A stretch of DNA of 64,000 nucleotides. Source: Cacajao melanocephalus (lineage: Eukaryota > Chordata > Mammalia > Primates > Pitheciidae). The notes beneath the pieces are model-generated. The model was not told where the DNA came from. It ran no database searches and worked only from the letters and a program-made list of their open reading frames with translations. The stretch is taken from NCBI GenBank assembly GCA_963573385.1, contig CAUYLG010026713.1, positions 1 to 64,000 of the forward strand, in the 5' to 3' direction. The position numbers were made by a program, and so were the translations under genes. Shown one piece after another: positions 40,401 to 51,090 of the stretch; position 1 is the first letter of the stretch; every line of letters starts with the position of its first letter.

Positions 40401-41095
40401 ATACCAATAAATAATAAATAAATAAACAATTGTTTAAATTGAGGGGACATATAAGACCAAAAACCATAGAAAAATGTGCGAAATAAAAGAAACATAAAAA
40501 TGTCCTTAAACATATGAAAACATGTTCTATTTCGCTCACAAGAAGAGAAATGCAAATTAAAACTACACTGAGCTACACTGCTCAGCCATCACCTTGGCAA
40601 AAATTCATGAGCTGAAGAACAGACCCCATGGTGTTGGTGTGGGTGGTCATGGAGGGCGGTGACCACCCCTTGAAGAGGATTTGTAAATGTTGAACCCAAC
40701 TAGGAGCAGTACTACTGAACCCAGCTATCACACCCCTAAGGCCTTCCCAGGAGATACAGTCACACGAAAACACAAACGCACAAGGCTATTGATCACCGCA
40801 CTGTGTGGTAACTGCAAAACATCGTCAACTACGTAACCATCCCACCATCATGAAACCCGAACGAGGAAGCAGCACTAGGCAGCAGAGAACGCAAAAGGAA
40901 GAACGAGGACGATCAGTCCACCCTGGTGTGGAGCAACTCCAGGGATGCTGTTCAACGGAAAACACAAAGTACAAAAAGGGAGATGTAGATGGCTGCACGG
41001 CACTGTGAATGTAATTAATCCACTGAATTTTACACTTAGAAACAGCTAAAATAGCAAATGTAATGTTATATATGTTTACAATAAAAACAGTAAAA
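37456..41095 (+). mobile_element. Third old L1 (L1M-type), ORF1 to 3' end, plus strand
   Basis: ORF1-like blocks occur near 37530-37690 (ACATCATAGTAAAACTGTAA, ACACCAAAGACATAG). ORF2-like blocks occur from about 38900 (AAAGGCAAAGATTGTAGC, GCATCAGACAAAATTTGC). Later ORF2 text is present near 39960-40560 (AATGCAAATTAAAACTACAC). The end is near 41060 (CCACTGAATTTTACACTTAG). The stretch 37860-38580 is too diverged to place. An antisense AluJ interrupts it at 39271-39549. All frames are broken. A run of ten G lies at 39009-39018. Confidence 0.65.
39260..39562 (-). mobile_element. AluJ, antisense, with target-site duplication
   Basis: The Alu body (39271-39549) runs from a T-run and GAGACGGGGTCTTGCTCTGT to AATGCTGGGGTTATAGGAGT and GAGCCACA. 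The element's first dozen bases are missing. AGAGAAACATC (39260-39270) and AGAGAAAAATATC (39550-39562) are the diverged target duplication. The text is strongly mutated, in line with an old subfamily. Confidence 0.93.
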
Positions 41096-42799
41096 AGAGA
41101 GCATATGTAGCAAGATACATTATGTGTATTTTATGTGAGCAAGAAGAAGAAAGAAGAGAAACAGAAAACACACATATGGAGGGATAATTTTGAAAATGTG
41201 TTTGCCTACAGAGGTATGCTGGCAAATGTTTAACAAGTAGCTCCTGGGGTGGGAGGGAGGACCCGGTCTGTAGCGTTTGCCAGTTTCCTTCCATGTGCAA
41301 ACCCTCCCACCGTGGACAATTTCCAGCCTACCACGTGAGGTCACTAAACACAGAGCTGGGAAGAGATGTGTGGAAGTGGCTCCAGGAACTGGTGAGAGAC
41401 CACCTTAGGACATCACTGTCATGTACAAGGGGTGGGGCTAACAGGAAGAGAAAGGACACTGTGGGAGTCATCTGTTTTAGACACACACACACATCTGCAT
41501 GTATATGTGCACACAGATACATATACTTACATGCATGTATGTGTGCACAGGTGTGTATGTGTACATGCATGTATTTCCCAGCTGTGACCCCTAACGGGGT
41601 TAGAAGCAAAGACACCCGACAGCAATAAGCTTACCTAGTACCCAGATAACGTTCTTCAGTAACATTTTCACACTACAAAGAACTAGGGCCCTTCAAAGAT
41701 ATGGTAGACTCCAGGGCTGGGTAGCTTAGGTACAAGATGGGCCTGAAACATTATATGGAAAAGTAAGGAAACTTTTTTTAAACGTGGCAGAGGGTAGCAG
41801 GAAGAGAAAGGAAGGTGGGAATGAAAGAAGGAAGGAGCTGGGAGTAGGCCTGACGGGCTCCTGCTGATCAAATCAAGGAGAAGTTGAACACAAAATCCTC
41901 GAGGACAGTGATGAATGAGACACTAGGACAGCGGTGAATTAAGACACAGGAATCCATGACATGAAGCTGGTGAGAGACGAACAGATAGGCAAGCAGGGAA
42001 GAAGGGAGGGGCTTGCTCCCAGCAGGTGGCCAAGTCTGCAGGGGAGCTGCACAAGCACCGCTTATAGCCATCACAGTAAAGGCAGGTCTAGGCAAAAACC
42101 ATGCAGAGCTAAGTCCAGGGGAAACGTCACGAGATGCAGGATTTCGGCACGGTCTTCCAGGGGCCTCTTGCAGTTGGTTTATTAGTCATGAGTGGTAACC
42201 AAAGTCGGGAGAAGGCAAACAGCTCTGCACTGAGCCAGCAACCTCACATCCCAAAGCGGGGGCACAGGGATGCTCCACTGCGGGCCAGGTGAGGCCCTGA
42301 GGAAGCACAGTCCCACACAGGCAGGCACCAGCCAAGAGTGCACAGCTGAGCCCAACACAGGAGTCCCTGGACATGCCCAAAAGGAGGAAATGTCTACTTA
42401 TTAAAAGAGACCATTCTTCAAAACGTCAAGGTCATGAAAGTGACAGAAAGGCTGCGGAAATGTTCCTGACTGACGGAGACGACAGATGCGTGACAAGGAG
42501 GTGCAGCACCTGATTCAGACCGCACGCTGTGTTGGAGGGAAAACCATGCTACAAAGGACCTTACTGAGCGACTGGAAATGCTGGGTCATGAGGGGACACC
42601 CCTATTCCCAGGAAACAGCACCTCTCCATCCTCTGAATCACCCTCTTGACTCCTCAGGGGCCAGTGTCTAGCAGCACCCACCTGCTCGCTGTCTTCTTAA
42701 TCTTCAGAGTTTCTCTCTCTACTAACTCATTTTCAGGCTTTACACATATCGAAATAGCTCATATTAAAGATGCAATCAAAACACCTCTCTTCCAGCCCC
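41096..42799. other. Unassigned sequence
   Basis: Apart from the CA/TG tract at 41480-41576, I recognise no repeat and no gene in this 1.7 kb. Short frames on both strands overlap and lack family resemblance. Confidence 0.45.
41480..41576. repeat. Imperfect CA / TATG microsatellite
   Basis: CACACACACA is followed by alternating purine-pyrimidine sequence with ATGCATGTATGTG units, making a nearly continuous alternating tract that could adopt a Z-DNA conformation. Confidence 0.85.
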
Positions 42800-43000
42800 A
42801 AGTTTTCAGAGTCAAACATTTGATACAGCCACCTCCACCTTCCCTCTCCCTCACCCTTCAAGCTGGTTCAATCTGGCTTCCTCTGCACCTTCTCAAAGTG
42901 ACTAAGGACCTCCTGACCATCCCTGTGCCAAGTCCAATGCCATCTTTCAGCCTTCATCTGCTGTGCTTTCCTGCCTTCTCAAGCTGGAACAAAGAAAAGG
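42800..43000 (+). mobile_element. L2 LINE, reverse-transcriptase-coding fragment
   Basis: GGTTCAATCTGGCTTCCTCT, AAGTGACTAAGGACCTCCTG, CCAAGTCCAATGCCATCTTT and CAGCCTTCATCTGCTGTG match the L2 coding block in order (CAGTCTGGCTTCCGCCCC, AAGGTCACCAATGACCTCC, AAATCCAATGGCCA, CAGTCCTCATCTTAC). No frame is open over its length. Confidence 0.7.
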
Positions 43001-43164
43001 CACTTCCTGGTGACTCAGCCTGACTGAGGGGCACTAACGAGGCTCTCTCGTGAACTGCTGGTAAACATGCAAAATGCCCAAATCTCTGGAAGGTAATCTG
43101 ACCATGAGGACTTGAGATCGGAACTTCTTACAATCTAGTACTAATAAAGTGACATAGAGAAGGT
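43001..43164. other. Spacer between L2 and MIR
   Basis: Nothing recognised. A minus-strand open frame of 225 codons (43034-43711) starts in this area, but it crosses two MIRs of opposite orientation and I do not regard it as a gene. Confidence 0.4.
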
Positions 43165-43300
43165 TCTGGAAAAAGGGAACTAAGGGCTTGACTCTCTGCT
43201 CCAATTCTGACTCATCTTTGGTTTCTGTTTCTTTACTGATAAAATGGGTTAATCGAAGACCTTGGAGAACTACAGAAATTAAGTGAGGAACTTTTACAGG
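43165..43300 (+). mobile_element. MIR SINE, plus strand
   Basis: CTCTCTGCTCCAATTCTGAC, TTCTGTTTCTTTACTGATAA and AATGGGTTAATCG match the MIR core (CTCTGCCACTTACTAG, CAGTTTCCTCATCTGTAAAATGGGGATAA). Confidence 0.6.
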
Positions 43301-43464
43301 GAACACAGTTATGATTATGGAATCCATCTTCTCATAGGTCATATATTTGTTCCTACAAAGACACTGGTGGTGCTTGCCCTCTTTGTAAAAGGTGAAGCAG
43401 CCTGAATGTGCCATCCCACCACCTTCCGCCAAGGGTCTGGACAGGAACAGGTCAGGAGACCCAG

Positions 43465-43595
43465 TCTCACAGATGGAAGAGCAGTGCAGAGAGGGAAACA
43501 ACCCAGAGAGGTGACGTGGTGATCTGGGAGAGGAGCCGGAAGCAGAACAGTCTCTGGATTCCCAGGCTAGTCCTTCTCCACCAGCCCGTCTGGGT
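43465..43595 (-). mobile_element. MIR SINE, antisense
   Basis: CACAGATGGAAGAGCAGTGC, AGAGAGGGAAACAACCCAGA and GAGCCGGAAGCAGAACAGTC match the reverse MIR core (ACAGATGAGGAAACTGAGGC, AGAGAGGTTAAG, GCAGAGCCGGGATTCGAACC). It lies head to head with the MIR at 43165-43300, about 165 bp away. Confidence 0.65.
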
Positions 43596-45028
43596 CCCTG
43601 CCAGACACTTATTTTCCCCTGACTTCCCCTCAGACTCCACCAGCTAAACACAAGGGAAAGATGACAACAGCTCACCGCTGTGCTCCCAATAACAGCTGCC
43701 CCCAGCTGCAATCAGCCCTGCTGGATGTCACCGGAGGCACAAGCTTGGCAAAGAAGGTGCACGTGAATACAGGCGTGTTCAGGGGAGTCCCATCACGGTC
43801 TGCTGCGAAGGCAGAGCCTGGGAGACAGGTGGGTAAAGTCAAACCCATTCACTCACTACCAGGGTGAACAAAACTGCAGGACTCTCAGCTTGTACCTCAG
43901 AAGAGCAAAATGGCCAGAGCACTTGGAGCAAAGTGCAAATCTACATGGACAGCCTCAGCCTAGCTCAGTGTTTCTGGAGTCTGTCACTGACTGCCCTTCA
44001 TTGCCAAAGACAGGGTGGCCTCTGTGATACAATTCACACAGGGGCCTATGGCACAAAGGCATGAGCACTGCTCAGAATGAAGTAAGCTGCCAAGTGCCAC
44101 TGCAGATCCAGAGGAAGACAACAGAGGCCTGGGAGGAGCAGGAGACTGGGGTGGACGCAGCTCACCATGCACGCTGATGAGGAAGAGTAGACTGCCGCGT
44201 CTCCAATGAATGGATGGTGCATTTGTGAAATAAAAGCACACAGAAAGGCTGACTCCCGCCTGTCTAAATGTGCACACAGAGGAAACTCTTCTCCATCTGA
44301 TATGCCATCCCCGGCCACCACGGACCAGCAAAAACGGCTCTCCAGATCTATCACTGTCTCTGCACGCAGGGCCGCCAGACAGCGTGGCAGCACGGCATGA
44401 AGGAGGGATGAGTCATCACGAAAAATGATCATACCCCCATGCCAGGCTGCAATCTGATCTCAACCTCCAGGAGGACAGTGCTCTCCAGATCCCCATGATG
44501 GGGAAAAAAGGCAAAGCGAAGAGGGCCTGGAAAGAACGCTCCCAGCCAACAAGGAGAAAACTCAGAGGAGGGAGGAAAGAAGGACACCAGTGCCACGAGA
44601 CCACTCCTGACCCCCATGGGCAGTCTGTCCTCCCTCAAGAGGTGTGCTATACCATTTCCAGATAAAGAACCTGAGACTCACTGAGGCTGCAGAGCTTCTG
44701 CTGGCTGGCGAGGAGTAGATTGGGGCAAGACCGCAGCCTTTGTGACTGAGAGCATGTGAAAATGCCCTGCCACAGCAGGCCAAGACCTCCAGGTCTTCCC
44801 TGGCCCTCCTGGTTCTGGGTCCTGCATTTCCACAGTGAAATAGTGCTGCCTGTCCCCACAGGCCCTGGGTCTTGGCTAGGAGGGGCCGGCAGTGTCCCAC
44901 TGCGTCACCACAGCAGGGCCCACAGATGCTAGGGCTTGTGCTGGCCAGAGTCCAGGAGGCTAAGCAGGCCCAGAGCTCACCACTGCAGCCTGGTGCTCCT
45001 CTTAGAACAAGGATGCCTGCTGTGCTTT
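43596..45028. other. Unassigned GC-richer sequence
   Basis: No transposon recognised. Overlapping frames of up to 166 codons on the minus strand (44562-45062) are rich in Cys, Trp, Gly and Arg, as chance frames in GC-rich DNA are. One of them runs into the THE1 LTR. Confidence 0.45.
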
Positions 45029-45033
45029 GCAAT

Positions 45034-45398
45034 TGATATGGCTTGGCTGTGTCTGCACTCAAATCTCATATTGAATTGTAGCTCCCATAATCCCCACGTG
45101 TTGTGGGAGGGACCCAGTGGGAGGTAATTGAATCATGGGGGTGGGTTGTTCTCATGCTGTTCTCATGGCAGTGAATAAGTCTCACCAGAACTGAAGGTTT
45201 TATAAAAAGGCAGCTCCCCTGCACATGCTCTCTTGCCTGCCACCATGTAAGACGTGCCTTTGATCCTCCTTTGCCTTCCGCCATCATTCTGAGGCCTCCC
45301 CAGCCATGTGGAACTGTGAGTCCACTAAACCTCTTTTTCTTTATAAATTACCCAGTCTCGGGTATTTCTTCATAGCAGTAAGAAAATGGACCGATAGA
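45034..45398 (+). mobile_element. THE1-type solo LTR (MaLR)
   Basis: A 365-bp LTR starts with TGATATGGCTTGGCTGTGTC. CTCCCATAATCCCCACGTGT, GGAGGTAATTGAATCATGGG, TTGCCTGCCACCATGTAAGA and AACCTCTTTTTCTTTATAAA follow, ending near GGACCGATAGA. These are THE1 landmarks. The 5-bp flanks GCAAT (45029-45033) and GCGAT (45399-45403) match at four of five positions. No internal MaLR sequence is attached, so it is a solo LTR formed by LTR-LTR recombination. Confidence 0.95.
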
Positions 45399-45403
45399 GC
45401 GAT

Positions 45404-46802
45404 GCTGACATAACACCATGTTGGCACTATGTCTGTCTTCACACAACGCCAACACTCTTGGAAGTGGTCCTCGCTCTGAAGCGTGGGTGACTCCCAGGTC
45501 CTCACTCACTCCTCTGCTGACCACTATTCAGTGCCTCCTATGTCCTCATTCTCACCTGTGGAGGCAGAAGCTCTTCCCCTAGCCCCTCTTCCCCTCATCC
45601 GTGAAGACAGAGCTTTGGCTGAGCCCAAGGCTGCCCAGTGGGAGAATGCGTGGCCCAGATCCTTGGCAGAGAGGGTCACCTGGCACAAGGTAGACACACC
45701 TGGTCTCAGATACCATGATACGAGTCAGCAAAACTTGGGCCTCCAATTTTTAAAATGAAGTTGCCCCCATCACAATCACAGGCTGGAACACACGAGGTAC
45801 ACCAGGGTTCCTTCCAACCCTGCAGTCATGACAACATAGCAAGAGACAGAAACCACACATTGAGAATGGCAGGTCACCCAGAGCCCAGGCCGGGGAAGGC
45901 CTCACAGCGCCTAGCCCTCACACCGTGGAACGATGATGTCAACAAGAGCGTCTGACCTTATTAAACAAAGCTGGTGGATCTGGGAAGCTCTGTGTTTCCG
46001 CAGCTGACCCTTTCCCCTGGGTTCAACTCTGCGTACCCTACACCGCCCCCTCAGCTATGAGCCAGGATTTCAAAAGGCTCCATGGCACATCTCCTACTGG
46101 CCTCACATAGAAGTCTGTCTGCTCTCCCCACAAACTCCAGACTGTTTTTCTTCAGTGTGATCACTCCATCTCCCAGGACCACAGGCAGCATACTGCCCCA
46201 TGGGGTCCCTCTGGGCACCTTCTCCACTGCTCACACTGTACCCTGATCTCTGTGACAGCCTGTAACATGCCCACAGTGGGTGCCACTCTTCCACCCCCAA
46301 GCCCCACAGTCATCTCCTACCAAACACCCACAATCACAAAGGACCCAGTCCCTCTCTGACCTACACAGGCCAAACATGATACTTTAAAAGTAGAAACTTA
46401 ACAGCAAAAGAATAGTCCTCCTACATAGGACTACCAAGAAATTAATCTTTTAAATTAAAGAATAAAAAGATGAATGACAACAGGTCAGTACATATAAAAC
46501 CAGTAGGACAAAGTTAAAAGTGTCTTAGAAGATTGAGAGCCAAAATGCTTTAGTCAGAAAATAAGTGAAAATATTCAAGGAAACACTCAGAAAACTATTA
46601 AAATAACAGCATTAACTTGAAGAAAAAGATAATTATAATGTATGCTAAAATGAGAAATAAAATAGTAAAGAAAATTATAAATAATATAACTGAAAGCTAT
46701 CGGAGAAGAAATTAAAAACAAAGACATTTGACAAATGTGACTAAAAAGTTGAAATAAGCATTAGAAATAAAGGGAACACAGTACAGATAAAAGGACTGAA
46801 AA
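45404..46802. other. Unassigned sequence, A-rich at its right end
   Basis: 45404-46370 is GC-richer and unrecognised. 46380-46800 is A-rich and may be an old L1 ORF1 remnant, but I could not align it. Confidence 0.4.
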
Positions 46803-47099
<297 letters not shown>

Positions 47100-47209
47100 T
47101 TAAAAAATCTGAAAAATGACAAGAGCACAACATATATAAAGTATAAGTACACGTGTTTATATATAACATATATACGTTTTTTCCCCGTATACCCTAACAA
47201 CTTGCTTAA

Positions 47210-47530
47210 AATGGACTATTTGCCAAGAAAAAAACATTGGTGTATAAGAAAATGGGTATAAAATCAATAACCATGGTAGAAATTGTATAGACACTCAAAA
47301 ATCAGTCTCCAAAATAGGTTCCAGGCTTAGAAGCTTTGGCAGGCGAATTCCATCAAAGGTAGAATTCTATCATTTGCTTTTCTAAACAGATGACTGAAAT
47401 ACTTGTTATTTAAATAAAGGATAGAAAAACATGGGAAGATTCTCAAATCATATTATGAAAGCAAGCTATCATTTACATATTACCAAAATCATATAACAAT
47501 GAGACAAAAAGACCCTTACAGAGCAATATC
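47210..47530 (+). mobile_element. Old L1 ORF2 fragment, left of the telomere-like array
   Basis: GGCGAATTCCATCAAAGGTA, GAATTCTATCATTTGC and CAGAGCAATATC resemble L1 ORF2 text (GGCGAATTCTACCAAACA, CAGACCAATATCCC). The element continues on the other side of the array at 47675. Confidence 0.65.
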
Positions 47531-47674
47531 ACCCTAGCCATAAACCTCACAATAACCGTAACACTCACCCTAATCCTAACCTTTACAATAACTCTAACAC
47601 TAACAGTAACCCCAACCCTTATGGTAACCTTCACTCTTACCCTAACCCTATTATTAACCCTTATTCTAGTCCCA
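47531..47674. repeat. Degenerate interstitial telomere-like array, (ACCCTA)24
   Basis: From 47531 to 47674 the sequence can be cut into 24 hexamers without a single indel. Their consensus is ACCCTA, the telomeric C-strand repeat. Four units are exact (1, 7, 19, 20), and 107 of 144 bases match the consensus by hand count. The complementary strand encodes a Val-Arg-rich frame, as expected from TTAGGG repeats. It lies inside an old L1 ORF2. Confidence 0.88.
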
Positions 47675-48535
47675 GTAAAATACTGGGAGCATATTACAAC
47701 TGGAAGTGTTTCAAAAAGTATCAATATGGCCTAATGGGATTTATTCCAAGAATCAACACTTGGAATTTCAGGAACAGAATTCACTCCATTAAGAGACAAA
47801 AACAAGAATGATGTGATCATCTCAATAGTAGCAATGAACACATTTAGTGACATGCAACTTTCATTTTCCATTTTAAAAAACACGTAACTTAATAAATAGC
47901 AATAAAAGAAAACTTCCGTAGCTTAATGAAGAATATTTACCAGATAGCTATGGCAAGCATATTTCATGGTGAATGCATTTGGTCAAGGCAGAAATAAGTC
48001 AAATTTCAGCTGAAAACCCTCTTGCAAATAAAAGCATTTTAACACTTGATCACATTCAAATATATAAAAATTGATAGTTTTCCTATATAATATTAAATAT
48101 TTGATAAATGCAATAGAAAAAAACCCCAATTACAATAACCAAATAACACAAATTAGTTGGAAAAGAGTTTGAAAGATAAAACCTACACCAAGAAAGCTAT
48201 GAAATGTAACTGAAGGCTAATAACAGAATAAATGGAAAGATGGATTCTCTTTCTATTTAGGGAACTATTTAAATATTGTTAAAATACCAGCTGTTTATCA
48301 TTTCAAAAGAAACCTCAATATGATTAACTTTTTAAACTTGAAAATCATTCTAAAGTTAATTTAGAAAGTAGGTAACAAAGAATAATCAAAACTTTTTAAA
48401 AATAATGCGCACCTTTATCAGATATGCAAACATACCATGAAACTAAAATAATTAAAACAGTGTAGCAGCACTGGAACAAAGAGCTCAATTAGAGAATTCA
48501 GAAACGGACACTAAAATATACAATATACGATCTAT
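47675..48535 (+). mobile_element. Old L1 ORF2 fragment, right of the telomere-like array
   Basis: TGGGATTTATTCCAAGAATC, GATGTGATCATCTCAATAGT, TTCATGGTGAATGCATTTGG and AAACAGTGTAGCAGCACTGG follow L1 ORF2 in order. Relative to consensus about 30 bases are missing at the array junction. Confidence 0.7.
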
Positions 48536-48596
48536 AAAGCTGCTAATGAAAAGCAGTGGCCCTGCCCCTCCCTTGCCCCAACATCACAATCTTTCT

Positions 48597-48665
48597 CTGG
48601 GCTCAGATGATCCACCCATCTCTGTCTCCCAAAGTGCTGGGAGGCGTGAACCTAGACGCCTGGCC
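48597..48665 (-). mobile_element. Alu 5'-end fragment, antisense
   Basis: CTGGGCTCAGATGATCCACC, CTCCCAAAGTGCTGGGAGGC and ACGCCTGGCC are the reversed first 70 bases of Alu. The rest of the element is absent, which implies a deletion, because Alu insertion normally truncates the other end. Confidence 0.8.
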
Positions 48666-48669
48666 ATCG

Positions 48670-48850
48670 TCAATCTGCTTCTCTTTCTGCGGACTTAACT
48701 ATTCTAGGTATTTTATGTCAATGGATTTATGTCAGCTTTCTTTCATTTAGCATGTTTCAGGGCTCATCTGCACAGCAGCATCCCTTGATGCCTCTTTTGG
48801 CATTTCTTTATCTCCATATTTCTATTTACTGAATTTGTGTTGCTCTTCTT
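48670..48850 (-). mobile_element. Old L1 3'-region fragment, antisense
   Basis: ACTTAACTATTCTAGGTATT, TTTCATTTAGCATGTTTCAG and GGGCTCATCTGCACAGCAGC resemble antisense L1 3' text (GACTATTCTAGGTACC, TTAGCATAATGTC, GGTTCATCCATGTTG). Confidence 0.6.
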
Positions 48851-49555
48851 GATTTTACCATTTTATGTATCGGCTGTGAGCTTCCTGCCATAAAACATGA
48901 GCACTGACTCTCCTAAGCCCCTACCTCACCCTCCTCCCTATTTTCCAGGACCTCCTCGATGGCTGTGCACCTGGTACCCATACCTGATGCTGCAGCTCCC
49001 CTCTTCACAATGTTTCTGTTTCTCGCAGTGAGTAAGGGCCTGTCCACTGATTTGTTTGGTGTTCTATGAACTTAGGTTGATTTCTTTCCAAACTCCTAGA
49101 CAGGGGGCCAACCACTGCAGCCCCACTCATGCCGGAAGCACCCTCCAAGCCTTTCTTGGAGCCACATCTCAGGGTTCCAACGTCCAGCTTCTTCACCCAC
49201 CCACTGGCTCCTTTCCCTCCCTCCTGTTTCTGTTCCTAGGTTCCCAGTGTTCTGGGGCCAAAAAAGGAAGGGCTGGGGTCAAGCCATGCCATGCCTTACT
49301 TTTCACTTAAGACAGTCCCCTACCACGGGGCAAGCTCCCAGCTCACCTTCCAGGGAGGAACCATCCTGGGTAGGAGAGGGCGGCTGAGAGGCTGACTGCT
49401 TCTCAGATAGGCTTTCCACCACTTTCCTACGCCAGCCCTATCTCTACCGCCTCCCCATGCTCGGCCGTCCACAGTAACGCCATTCCCAAGACGTAGGGGC
49501 ACTGTCTGCAACAGAAGAAACTCACTTCCCAGTCCCCACAATACACACAGGCAGA
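48851..49555. other. Unassigned sequence
   Basis: C/T-rich, with no repeat family recognised and no convincing gene. Short frames on both strands overlap. Confidence 0.45.
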
Positions 49556-49776
49556 ACAGATGCACACACACCACATACGTATGCACATACCTTCCACACA
49601 TACACACACATGTGTGCACCTCTATCACACATGCACTTCAGACACAGCACACAGTGACCTGCACACACACACATGCATGTGTACACACAGACGTGTGGGT
49701 AAATGCACATACACACTTCACACACACTCACAACATATGCCACACACACACTCACATGCACACACACACATGCACT
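49556..49776. repeat. Imperfect (CA)n microsatellite
   Basis: About 220 bp dominated by CACACA with CATACA, CATGCA and CTCACA variants. Cys/Val-rich frames on the minus strand and His/Thr-rich frames on the plus strand are by-products. Confidence 0.95.
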
Positions 49777-50546
49777 TCTCAGCTTTCTAGGTTCAGATCT
49801 GCCCTATTCATCTGTTTGTCCATCTGCCTTTCAACTTTCAAAGTTCTGTCACCTTCTTTCTCAACTTCTTGGTGACTTCTGCCCTTTAAAAACATTTTAC
49901 CTGTCATTTTAGTGGGTTTTTAAGAGGAAGGAGAGGCCACTATGAAAGCAATTTGCCAAGATGGCTGAAAATCAAGGATCAAGAGAATCACTCTTTTTTA
50001 ATTTTAAGATGGGAGCTACTAAGTCATCCTAGATGCTAACGGAAGTGACCTGCCAGTGAGGAGGGCATAAAGAGAGACAGCACAATAGACTACACAGCCG
50101 GGCAAGTCCCTGAGGAAACAAGAGGGTGGCTTGTCCTGACCTCACAGCAGGGACTCTGTGCATTTGAGGGGCAGGAAAGGCCAAGGGAGGAAAAGTGACT
50201 TGGCCCCTTGGGTCGGAGAACGGGGCAGAGAAGCAACTCTCTTCTCCTTAACTCTGAGGCATGGACACCAGCTGAGATTGACATCTGATTAGATCAGAAA
50301 TCTGAGGAAGGAGAAGCAGATAGAACAGAATGGCCTCAGGCAGAAGCAATTCTTCAAGGGGGTGCTGCTGGGACTGGAGCAGGTGAGGGCGGATCCAAGC
50401 CCTTGGCTGTAAAATTAGAGACCAGTCTGCACAGCCATGTGGTCTCTAGTAACGCGGTGACCTTGTTCTACTACATGGGCACCGGGAGGAGAGAGGCAAA
50501 ACAAAGAGAATATGTGCAAAAGTGACTGCAGGCCAGCACCAGGAGC
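49777..50546. other. Unassigned sequence
   Basis: No confident family. Parts of 49930-50330 have the feel of a very old dispersed repeat, but I cannot place it. Confidence 0.35.
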
Positions 50547-51090
50547 GGTGGGCTGATGAAGATGGGGGCACCCAGAGGGCCATGGACAGGAGGGGTGGGC
50601 TGATGAAGATGGGGGCACCCAGAGGGCCATGGACAGGAGGGGTGGGCTGATGAAGATGGGGGCACCCAGAGGGCCATGGACAGGAAGAGGTGGGCTGATG
50701 AAGATGGGGGGCACCCAGAGGGCCATGGACAGGAGGGGTGGGCTGATGAAGATGGAGGGCACCCAGAGGGCCATGGACAGGAAGGGGTGGGCTGATGAAG
50801 ATGGGGGCACCCAGAGGGCCATGGACAGGAAGGAGTGAGCTGATGAAGATGGGAGTACCCAGAGGGCCATGGACAGGAAGGGGTGGGCTGATGAAGATGG
50901 GGGGCACCCAGAGGGCCATGGACAGGAAGGGGTGGGCTGATGAAGATGCGGGGGGTACCCAGAGGGCCAGGAACAGGAAGGAGTGGGCTGATGAAGATGC
51001 GGGGGGTACCCAGAGGGCCATGGATAGGAAGGGTGGGCTGATGAAGATAGGGGGCAGCTAGAGGGCCATAGATAGGAAGGGGTTGGGACA
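50547..51090. repeat. GC-rich VNTR, about eleven units of 47-51 bp
   Basis: The unit begins with GGTGGGCTGATGAAGATGGG and continues with CACCCAGAGGGCCATGGACA and GGA. Unit starts are 50547, 50594, 50641, 50689, 50737, 50786, 50834, 50882, 50931, 50982 and 51032, with a partial unit from 51081. Unit length grows from 47 to 51 bp along the array by adding G or A in two short runs. All minus-strand frames stay open, giving a spurious Pro/Ser-rich frame of 235 codons (50415-51122). Confidence 0.97.

Noticed and set aside
43034..43711. 225-codon minus-strand open frame
   Set aside because: It is built largely from two MIR SINEs in opposite orientation and spacer DNA. It shows no domain, no clear promoter and no splice context.
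47473..47724. 83-codon minus-strand frame rich in Val-Arg dipeptides
   Set aside because: This is what telomeric TTAGGG-type repeats encode in one frame. There is no evidence of translation, and the array is degenerate.
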